17,917 nucleotides of DNA. It comes from Pseudomonadota bacterium. GTDB taxonomy: Bacteria > Pseudomonadota > Gammaproteobacteria > Arenicellales > UBA868. The translations under genes were made by a program, and so were the position numbers. Below are positions 7,673 through 13,773 of this stretch, piece after piece (the stretch's first letter is position 1; the number at the start of each line of letters is the position of its first letter). Under the pieces are notes generated by a model. It saw only the letters and a list, made by a program, of their open reading frames with translations, searched no databases and had not been told where the DNA came from. The DNA lies in contig JABJIU010000135.1 in assembly GCA_018661145.1 (NCBI GenBank), positions 1-17,917 of the forward strand, given 5' to 3'.

Positions 7673-8791
7673 TCAGGAGGTAGTGAAGAAACTCTTGAGA
7701 CGGTCCGACCAGGAGCTTTCCCGAGGCGAGTGGCGCTCGCCACCGGCCTTCACCTTATCATCAAACTCGCGCAGGAGTTCTCGTTGCTTCCGAGTGAGAT
7801 TCACCGGGGTCTCAATCTTGATTTTGCAGAAAAGATCGCCAACCGCGCCCGATCGCACATTCCGCACACCTTTGCTCTTCAATCGAAAGACCCGCTCCGA
7901 TTGACTTTCCGAGGGAACCTTGAGTTGGGCACGTCCACTCAAGGTGGGGATCTCGATTTCCCCGCCAAGCGTTGCCATAGCGATACTGACCGGCATCTCG
8001 CAATACAGGTTATCGCTGTCACGCGAGAAGATGGGATGCTGACGGATGCGGATCTGGACATAAAGATCGCCGCTGCCGCTGGTCGCACTCCCCTGCCCCT
8101 CGCCCCCGAGACGAATTTGATCACCATCATCCACGCCGGCAGGCACCTTGACCTGAAGCGTCTTGGTTTTTTGAACGGTTCCGCTTCCACTGCAGTCGCT
8201 ACAGGGAGACTGAATCACCGTACCGCGACCGCGGCAATCGGGACAAGCCTGCTGAATTGAGAAAAATCCCTGCTGCATCCGTACCTGGCCCTGTCCTTTG
8301 CAAGTCGCACAGGCCGTGGGAGAAGTACCTGGCCGGGCGCCGGAACCGCTGCAGGTATCGCAACGGACCTGCGAGGGGATACGGATCCGCGACTCGGAAC
8401 CATGAACCGCTTCTTCAAGGGAAAGTTCAAGCGTGTACTGCAAATCTGCACCCCGACCTGCCCCGCCCCGCCTGGCGCCTCCGCCGAAGATATCGCCGAA
8501 GATATCGCCGAAGATATCGCCGAAGCCGGCAGCCCCTGGACCCGCGCCACCCATACCACCAGAAGGATCCACGCCCGCGTGGCCGAACTGATCATAGGCT
8601 GAGCGTTTCTGAGGATCTGCCAGAATCTCATAGGCTTCCTTCGCCTCTTTAAAGGATTTTTCTGCAGCCTCATCATCCGGATTTCGATCCGGATGGTATT
8701 TCATGGCAAGCCGGCGATAGGCCTTTTTGAGATCGGCCTCGGATGCCGCACGCTCAACACCCAGCACCTCGTAATAATCCCGTTTCGCCAT
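7673..8791 (-). CDS. dnaJ: Chaperone protein DnaJ (Hsp40)
   Basis: DnaJ is the type I Hsp40 co-chaperone that delivers unfolded substrates to DnaK and stimulates its ATPase. Domains in order: the J domain (about 1-70) with the HPD motif in KYHPDRNPDD; a Gly/Phe-rich linker with FGDI repeats (about 75-115); and the zinc domain with four CxxCxGxG motifs (CDTCSGSG, CATCKGQG, CPDCRGRG, CSDCSGSG). Two C-terminal beta domains follow, with GVDDGDQIRLGGEG and GDLYVQI. At 372 residues it has the usual length. It lies 124 bases downstream of dnaK, separated by two hairpins, one resembling an intrinsic terminator, so its expression may be lower than that of dnaK (inference). Confidence 0.98.
   Translation of the reverse strand: MAKRDYYEVLGVERAASEADLKKAYRRLAMKYHPDRNPDDEAAEKSFKEAKEAYEILADPQKRSAYDQFGHAGVDPSGGMGGAGPGAAGFGDIFGDIFGDIFGGGARRGGAGRGADLQYTLELSLEEAVHGSESRIRIPSQVRCDTCSGSGARPGTSPTACATCKGQGQVRMQQGFFSIQQACPDCRGRGTVIQSPCSDCSGSGTVQKTKTLQVKVPAGVDDGDQIRLGGEGQGSATSGSGDLYVQIRIRQHPIFSRDSDNLYCEMPVSIAMATLGGEIEIPTLSGRAQLKVPSESQSERVFRLKSKGVRNVRSGAVGDLFCKIKIETPVNLTRKQRELLREFDDKVKAGGERHSPRESSWSDRLKSFFTTS
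8483..8525. repeat. 12-base tandem repeat inside dnaJ (FGDI codons)
   Basis: Three perfect copies of the 12-mer GCCGAAGATATC (plus strand) plus seven further bases of a fourth occur in the Gly/Phe linker of dnaJ. On the coding strand each copy encodes DIFG. The unit is a multiple of three, so slippage would add or remove one FGDI without changing the frame. Confidence 0.95.
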
Positions 8792-8831
8792 AATTCTGCC
8801 CAGTATTTCCTTTATCTCAAAACCTGATCAA

Positions 8832-8868
8832 CAGCAAAAGCCGGCACTTCCACATGCCGGCCCTGCTG
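8832..8868 (-). terminator. Terminator-like hairpin between dnaK and dnaJ
   Basis: Read on the minus strand, GCCGGCA and TGCCGGC form a perfect seven-pair stem (8840-8846 with 8855-8861) around an eight-base loop, followed at once by TTTTGCTGTT. A further CAGCA/TGCTG pair flanks it. The shape is that of a weak intrinsic terminator in the dnaK-to-dnaJ transcript. Confidence 0.6.
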
Positions 8869-8882
8869 ATGCGTTCCCGACC

Positions 8883-8902
8883 GGGCCTTGTATTGAAGGC
8901 CC
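8883..8902 (-). other. Perfect hairpin just after dnaK
   Basis: GGGCCTT and AAGGCCC form a perfect seven-pair stem with a six-base loop, 13 bases past the dnaK stop. No T-tract follows on the minus strand, so it looks more like an mRNA-stabilising or processing structure than a terminator. Confidence 0.6.
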
Positions 8903-8915
8903 ACCCTGAAAACAC

Positions 8916-10844
8916 TTAGTCGTCTTTCTTGTCTTTAACCTCTTCAAATTCTGCATCCACAACATCATCACCGGAAGGCGCCTCGCCTCCGGAAGTTGCA
9001 TCCGTAGCGCCGGCCGGAGCATCGTCCTGCGCCTGATACATCTGCTCTGCCATTTTATGGCTCGACTCCATCAGAGCGCTGGTCTTGGCCTGGATTTCCG
9101 AAACATCTTCGGTCGTGAGCGTCTCTTCAAGATCAGCGATAGCGCTTTCGATGCTTTCTTTTTCGCTGGCTTCCACCTTGTCGCCGGCTTCGGAAAGAGT
9201 TTTTCTCACCGTATGGATCATCGCTTCACCCTGGTTACGTGCATCAACCAGTTCACGTGTCTTGCGGTCCTCTTCGGCATGGGTCTCGGCATCCTGAACC
9301 ATGCGTTCAATCTCGTCATCGGAAAGGCCTGAGCCGGCGGTAATCTTGATCTTGTTTTCCTTTCCAGTTGCCTTGTCTTTAGCCGAGACATGCAAAATAC
9401 CGTTGGAATCTATATCGAAGGTCACTTCAATCTGGGGCATACCCCGCGGCGCAGAAGGAATATCCGAAAGGTCGAAGCGGCCCAGAGATTTGTTGTGCTG
9501 CGCCATCTCACGCTCTCCCTGCAGCACATGAACAGTAACCGCCGTCTGGTTGTCATCGGCGGTGGAGAACACCTGATTCGCTTTGGTGGGAATGGTCGTG
9601 TTCTTCTCGATCAGTTTGGTCATCACACCACCCAAGGTCTCGATACCCAGCGACAGCGGTGTAACGTCTAACAGAAGCACGTCTTTAACATCTCCGCCGA
9701 GCACGCCGCCCTGAATGGCAGCACCGACGGCAACCGCTTCATCAGGATTGACGTCACGCCGGGGATCTTGGCCGAAGAAGTCCTTTACCGCGTCCTGTAC
9801 CTTGGGCATCCGGATCTGACCACCGACCAGGAGCACGTCATCAATGTCGGAAGCCGAGAGGTTGGCATCCTGAAGTGCAGTCTTGCACGGATCAATGGTA
9901 CGGCTGATCAGATCATCCACCAGCGACTCAAATTTCGCGCGCGACAGTTTCAGGTTGAGGTGCTTGGGGCCACTCTGGTCTGCCGTAATGTAAGGCAGAT
10001 TGATCTCAGTCTGCGAACTCGAGGAGAGTTCAATTTTGGCTTTTTCAGCGCCCTCTTTTAGCCGCTGCATAGCCAACGGGTCGCCGCGCAGATCCATTCC
10101 CTGGTCCTTCTTGAACTCGTCTGCCAGGTAATCGATCAGCCGGCGGTCAAAATCTTCGCCCCCGAGGAAAGTATCACCGTTGGTTGAGAGCACCTCGAAC
10201 TGGTGCTCACCGTCAACGTCGGCGATCTCGATAATGGAGATGTCAAAGGTTCCCCCTCCGAGGTCGTACACCGCGATCTTCCGATCGCCCTGCTGTTTTT
10301 CCATTCCGTATGCCAGGGCAGCCGCGGTGGGCTCATTGATGATTCGTTTGACTTCAAGACCCGCAATCCGGCCAGCGTCCTTAGTGGCCTGGCGCTGAGA
10401 ATCATTAAAATAGGCCGGCACGGTGATGACTGCCTCGGTAACTTCAGTACCCAGATAACTTTCGGCTGTCTGCTTCATCTTCTGAAGCACACGTGCGGAT
10501 ACCTCGGGCGGTGCCATCTGCTTGCCTTTGGCCTCGATCCAGGCATCACCGTTCTTGGCTTTAACGATTTTGTAAGGCATTAGGTCCAGATCACGCTGCA
10601 CCACCTCCTCATCGAACTTGCGCCCGACAAGCCGCTTCGAAGCAAAAATAGTGTTGTGCGGGTTGGTAACGGCCTGGCGCTTGGCGGACTGGCCGACGAG
10701 CACTTCGTCGTCGTCGGTGAAAGCCACAACCGAAGGCGTAGTCCGGTCCCCTTCACTGTTCTCCAGAACCTTCGGCTTGCCGCCATCCATCACGGCTACA
10801 CACGAGTTCGTGGTGCCCAAGTCAATTCCAATAATGCTCGCCAT
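8916..10844 (-). CDS. dnaK: Molecular chaperone DnaK (Hsp70)
   Basis: DnaK is the ATP-driven Hsp70 that binds exposed hydrophobic segments of client proteins together with DnaJ and GrpE. The nucleotide-binding domain (about 1-385) shows IIGIDLGTTNSCVAVMDGG, AYFNDSQRQATKDAGRIAG, IINEPTAAALAYG, VYDLGGGTFDISI and NPDEAVAVGAA. The linker DVLLLDVTPLSLGIE leads into the substrate domain, and the helical lid ends in the acidic tail EEVKDKKDD. It is 642 residues, close to E. coli (638). Residue 344 in VGGQIRMPKVQ is Ile, where the family normally has Thr. A clear GAGGA ribosome-binding site precedes the ATG. A sigma-32-type promoter overlaps the end of grpE, and a hairpin lies in the leader. Confidence 0.99.
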   Translation of the reverse strand: MASIIGIDLGTTNSCVAVMDGGKPKVLENSEGDRTTPSVVAFTDDDEVLVGQSAKRQAVTNPHNTIFASKRLVGRKFDEEVVQRDLDLMPYKIVKAKNGDAWIEAKGKQMAPPEVSARVLQKMKQTAESYLGTEVTEAVITVPAYFNDSQRQATKDAGRIAGLEVKRIINEPTAAALAYGMEKQQGDRKIAVYDLGGGTFDISIIEIADVDGEHQFEVLSTNGDTFLGGEDFDRRLIDYLADEFKKDQGMDLRGDPLAMQRLKEGAEKAKIELSSSSQTEINLPYITADQSGPKHLNLKLSRAKFESLVDDLISRTIDPCKTALQDANLSASDIDDVLLVGGQIRMPKVQDAVKDFFGQDPRRDVNPDEAVAVGAAIQGGVLGGDVKDVLLLDVTPLSLGIETLGGVMTKLIEKNTTIPTKANQVFSTADDNQTAVTVHVLQGEREMAQHNKSLGRFDLSDIPSAPRGMPQIEVTFDIDSNGILHVSAKDKATGKENKIKITAGSGLSDDEIERMVQDAETHAEEDRKTRELVDARNQGEAMIHTVRKTLSEAGDKVEASEKESIESAIADLEETLTTEDVSEIQAKTSALMESSHKMAEQMYQAQDDAPAGATDATSGGEAPSGDDVVDAEFEEVKDKKDD

Positions 10845-10861
10845 GTTTTTGTCCTCAAATG

Positions 10862-10879
10862 CGGTACGGGGGCGTACCG
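10862..10879 (-). promoter_or_regulatory. Hairpin in the dnaK leader
   Basis: CGGTACG and CGTACCG form a perfect seven-pair stem with a four-base loop. It lies 17 bases upstream of the dnaK ATG, just ahead of the GAGGA ribosome-binding site and within the transcript of the sigma-32-type promoter. There is no T-tract, so it is not a terminator on the minus strand. A role in leader stability or ribosome access is possible (inference). Confidence 0.55.
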
Positions 10880-10901
10880 TAATAATTCAAAACTACTATT
10901 A

Positions 10902-10929
10902 AAGTGGGGATAATGCTGGGGTTTTCAAG
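10902..10929 (-). promoter_or_regulatory. Sigma-32 (heat-shock) promoter of dnaK
   Basis: On the minus strand CTTGAAA (10929-10923) and CCCCACTT (10909-10902) are separated by 13 bases, matching the RpoH consensus and the spacing of the E. coli dnaK promoter. The -35 includes the TGA stop of grpE. Transcription would start near 10895, giving a leader of about 50 bases. Confidence 0.8.
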
Positions 10930-11584
10930 CACCTGATACGGGTTTTTCATCCCTGTCATCGTCATCCGGCGCCTTCGCCACAATTACTCTCGCTGGACGC
11001 AGCAGCCGGTCGTGCAGTCGGTACCCTTTCTGGATGACCTGGCAGATGTGGTTGGGCTCAACCTCACCCGATGGTGCAAGTGTCATTGCCTGATGTGACT
11101 CCGGATCGAGCTTGTCACCGACCTCGGGGCTGATCTCAAATACAGAAAAGCGCTCGAACGCAGAGTCCAGTTGCCTGAGGGTCAGTTCCAGCCCCTCGAC
11201 TACCCGCTCCACCACGCCTTCGGCGCCCTCTAGATCGACGGACCGTGCAAGATCTAGGCTATCACGAACATTCAGCAGCTCGCTCGCAAAGCCCTCCAAG
11301 GCAAAACGCCGGGCATTGCTGATCTCGGTCTGGGCCCGCTTTCGAGCGTTCTCAGCATCCGCATGCGCTCGCAGAAATTCATTTCGCAGTTGTGCGTTTT
11401 CAGTCCGCAGCACATCGATATCATCAAGCGCGGCAGGAGCATCATCGTCTTCTCGCGCTTCCCCGTCTTGTGCTTCACCTGGAGCGGGGGCTGTCTCAGG
11501 CGCATCGGCTGCGGTTTCGAGAGGCTCGCTCACGGCCTCCTCCTGGACTTCGTCGGTCGGATTTTCTGGTCTGACGGCAGTCAT
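10925..11584 (-). CDS. grpE: Nucleotide exchange factor GrpE
   Basis: GrpE is the dimeric factor that ejects ADP from DnaK to restart the chaperone cycle. The N-terminal ~55 residues are acidic and disordered-looking. A long coiled coil follows (LRTENAQLRNEFLRAHADAENARKRAQTEI, in two stretches), then RRFALEGFASELLNVRDSLDLA, and the C-terminal beta domain with DPESHQAMTLAPSGEVEPN and GYRLHDRLLRPARVIVAK. It is 219 residues from the ATG at 11584, preceded by an AGGAGAG ribosome-binding site. A TTG at 11617 would add 11 residues but read through that site. A sigma-32-type promoter lies upstream, and a second one for dnaK overlaps its stop. Confidence 0.97.
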   Translation of the reverse strand: MTAVRPENPTDEVQEEAVSEPLETAADAPETAPAPGEAQDGEAREDDDAPAALDDIDVLRTENAQLRNEFLRAHADAENARKRAQTEISNARRFALEGFASELLNVRDSLDLARSVDLEGAEGVVERVVEGLELTLRQLDSAFERFSVFEISPEVGDKLDPESHQAMTLAPSGEVEPNHICQVIQKGYRLHDRLLRPARVIVAKAPDDDDRDEKPVSGA

Positions 11585-11633
11585 AAACGAAATCTCTCTC
11601 CTGGGATCTGGGCGCAACTGGGTTGAAACGAGT

Positions 11634-11661
11634 ATTTGGGGATAGAAGCGGGTTTTTCAAG
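11634..11661 (-). promoter_or_regulatory. Sigma-32 (heat-shock) promoter of grpE
   Basis: On the minus strand CTTGAAA (11661-11655) and CCCCAAAT (11641-11634) are separated by exactly 13 bases, the RpoH pattern. The start would be near 11627, about 43 bases before the grpE ATG. About 20 of 28 positions are identical to the dnaK promoter in this window. An inverted repeat GCGGG/CCCGC (11648-11652 with 11662-11666) brackets the -35. Confidence 0.82.
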
Positions 11662-11664
11662 CCC

Positions 11665-11692
11665 GCCGGATAAAGCCGGAGCAAATCCGGCT
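11665..11692 (-). terminator. Hairpin pair at the end of hrcA (possible terminator)
   Basis: AGCCGGA/TCCGGCT (11674-11680 with 11686-11692) forms a seven-pair stem with a five-base loop that overlaps the hrcA stop; on the minus strand it is followed by TTATCC, a poor T-tract. The same bases can pair instead as GCCGGAT/ATCCGGC (11665-11671 with 11685-11691). It separates hrcA from the grpE promoter. Confidence 0.5.
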
Positions 11693-12753
11693 CAGTGCAG
11701 TCCGCGAAGCGCGCTGCCAAGGACTCGGGCTGTGATATCAACGACCGGGATCACCTCCTCATAGGCCATCCGCGTCGGCCCTATCACGCCAATAACGCCG
11801 ATACAACGGCCCTCATCCTGGTACGGAGCGGTGACCACGCTGCAGTCGGTCAGGGCGCTGTACCCGGATTCCTCGCCGATAAAAATACTGATACCGCTGG
11901 CACGCATACTCTTGTCCAGAAGGTTCAACAGGTCCTGTTTAGTCTTGAAGGTATCGAAGATCTCGCGAAGTTTCCCCAACTGATCAAAATCAGGGATCCC
12001 GAGTAACTTTGTCTCGCCGCTGACAACGACTCCCTCTTCAGCCGACTCTTCATCCAGCAACTGACTCGCCATTTCGACTGCCGTGCGCATCATGCGGTTC
12101 ATTTCGTCACTGTCCCGCTCCATATCCAGCAACAGTCGATGACGCACCTCGTGCAACGCAAGGCCAGCGTGACGGGAGTTGAAAAAGTTGGCGGCCTCGA
12201 CGAGTTCACTCGCGGATAACGTCTTGTCGAGAAAGATCACTCGGTTCTGCACACGGCCATCGTCGGTCACCAGAATCGCCAACACCCGATCCTCCGAGAG
12301 CTCAAGGAATTCGACCTGGCGAAGTTTGGCTTTGTCAGAACCTGGCAGCATGATGACACCGGCGTATTGCGTAATGTCCGATAACAACTCTGAAGCAGAC
12401 TCCAGCAGTTCCTCGGTATCTTTTGCGCCGGCCAGCGCATCAACGATTTCCTTCGAACTGGAACGCCCGGGGGCCTGCATCTGAAGTAGGCTGTTGACAA
12501 AGACCCGATAACCCAACTGGGTGGGTACACGGCCTGCCGAAGTATGGGGCGCCCGAATGAGACCGAGGTCTTCAAGATCCGCCATCACATTGCGGATGGT
12601 AGCTGCGCTGAGGTCGAGGCCCGGTTCCCGCGAAAGCGTCCGCGAGCCGACAGGCTCCCCATCGCTGACGTAACGGCGGATCAGCAGTTTCAGCAGATTA
12701 TGCGCCCGGTCATTGAGTTCCAGATGTTGCAGATTATCAACGGGTTCTGTCAC
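11692..12753 (-). CDS. hrcA: Heat-inducible transcription repressor HrcA
   Basis: HrcA represses class I heat-shock genes by binding the CIRCE inverted repeat; it needs GroEL to be active. The winged-helix DNA-binding domain (about 10-85) reads LNDRAHNLLKLLIRRYVSDG, PVGSRTLS, LSAATIRNVMADLEDLGLI and HTSAGRVPTQLGYRVFV. The GAF-like and C-terminal parts contain TDCSVVTAPYQDEGRCIGVIGVIGPTRMAYEEVIPVVD, read in two stretches. I chose the GTG at 12753 (353 residues, near the family length). An ATG at 12819 with GGAGG some way upstream gives 375, and an ATG at 12909 gives 405 but overlaps nadK. The start is therefore uncertain. It is divergent from nadK. No CIRCE element was found beside it or before grpE and dnaK. 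Confidence 0.93.
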   Translation of the reverse strand: MTEPVDNLQHLELNDRAHNLLKLLIRRYVSDGEPVGSRTLSREPGLDLSAATIRNVMADLEDLGLIRAPHTSAGRVPTQLGYRVFVNSLLQMQAPGRSSSKEIVDALAGAKDTEELLESASELLSDITQYAGVIMLPGSDKAKLRQVEFLELSEDRVLAILVTDDGRVQNRVIFLDKTLSASELVEAANFFNSRHAGLALHEVRHRLLLDMERDSDEMNRMMRTAVEMASQLLDEESAEEGVVVSGETKLLGIPDFDQLGKLREIFDTFKTKQDLLNLLDKSMRASGISIFIGEESGYSALTDCSVVTAPYQDEGRCIGVIGVIGPTRMAYEEVIPVVDITARVLGSALRGLH

Positions 12754-12898
12754 GAGCTTACTGCCGGAAAATGAATGTAAAATGCTGGCAAAAGGTCTTT
12801 GGGTTTGCGGTGTAATCATACCACCGGATGATTCCTCCGTAATCAGCCCCTTTCGACGGCCCAAAAAACTGAATGACCCATCGGTTACCGTAAAAATT

Positions 12899-13759
12899 AT
12901 GATTTTCAAATCAATCGGCCTATTTGGGCGATATCAGGATGTGGCGGTCAAAGCCACCTTGAACGAGATTCGCGAGCACCTCGAGCAGCGGGGCCGGTCT
13001 GTTTTCCTCGGCGACACCACGCATCAGGAGATTGAGGGACTGCGCATTGGGGACAGTGGCCAACCGCTGGCAGAAACGATCGATCTCGGCATTGTCGTCG
13101 GGGGGGACGGCACAATGCTGCACGTGACAAGCGCACTGGCCCGGGTGAGCCTGCCCGTGATTGGCATCAACATGGGCCGGCTGGGCTTTCTCACTGATAT
13201 TCCCGCCGATACCTTCCGGAATGATCTCGATCTCATGCTTGAAGGTGAATTTGAGATCGAGGAACGCATGATGCTCAAAGCCGGCCTGACCCGGAACGGG
13301 GCGATCCAGGCTGAGCGTCTGGCACTTAATGATGTGGTCCTCTCTAAGGGTGCAACCGGCAAGATGATTGAGTTCGATACCCGGGTCAATGGTGAACCTA
13401 TCGGCCGCGTGCGTGGCGATGGTGTGATTGTTGCGACTCCTACAGGTTCAACCGCCTACGCCCTATCTGCCGGCGGACCGATCTTGCACCCACTCCTCCC
13501 CGCGATCGTCCTGACACCGATCTGTCCCCATACGCTGGGGCAACGGCCGATCGTCCTCGACAGATATTCCGACATTCAAATCGATTTTGTCGAATCAGAT
13601 AACGAAAAAGGCCACGCCTTCGTCGACGGCCTCGATTTCGCCGTGGTCCACACAGGTGAAAGTCTCACGATCACGCCGGCTGAGCTTTCGGCACGCCTGG
13701 TGCGGATCAAAGGCCACAGTCATTACGAAGTACTGCATTCCAAACTGGGTTGGGGCTGA
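12899..13759 (+). CDS. nadK: NAD kinase
   Basis: NAD kinase phosphorylates NAD to NADP and so sets the NADPH pool. The signature GGDGT is at residues 68-72 (LGIVVGGDGTMLH). It is followed by GINMGRLGFLTDI, the ALNDVVLSKG motif, VRGDGVIVATPTGSTAYALSAGGPI (in two stretches) and the C-terminal LHSKLGW. It has 286 residues against ~292 in E. coli. The ATG at 12899 fits the family start (MIFKSIGLFGRYQD); it has no Shine-Dalgarno, only an A/T-rich stretch before it. It is divergent from hrcA and 14 bases upstream of recN, with which it probably forms an operon. Confidence 0.97.
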   Translation: MIFKSIGLFGRYQDVAVKATLNEIREHLEQRGRSVFLGDTTHQEIEGLRIGDSGQPLAETIDLGIVVGGDGTMLHVTSALARVSLPVIGINMGRLGFLTDIPADTFRNDLDLMLEGEFEIEERMMLKAGLTRNGAIQAERLALNDVVLSKGATGKMIEFDTRVNGEPIGRVRGDGVIVATPTGSTAYALSAGGPILHPLLPAIVLTPICPHTLGQRPIVLDRYSDIQIDFVESDNEKGHAFVDGLDFAVVHTGESLTITPAELSARLVRIKGHSHYEVLHSKLGWG

Positions 13760-13773
13760 TCTGGCAGACCGCT

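Noticed and set aside
11112..11645. 177-codon Ser/Arg-rich open frame antisense to grpE
   Set aside because: Composition is the expected mirror of the acidic GrpE codons, and it runs through the grpE promoter; no family resemblance.
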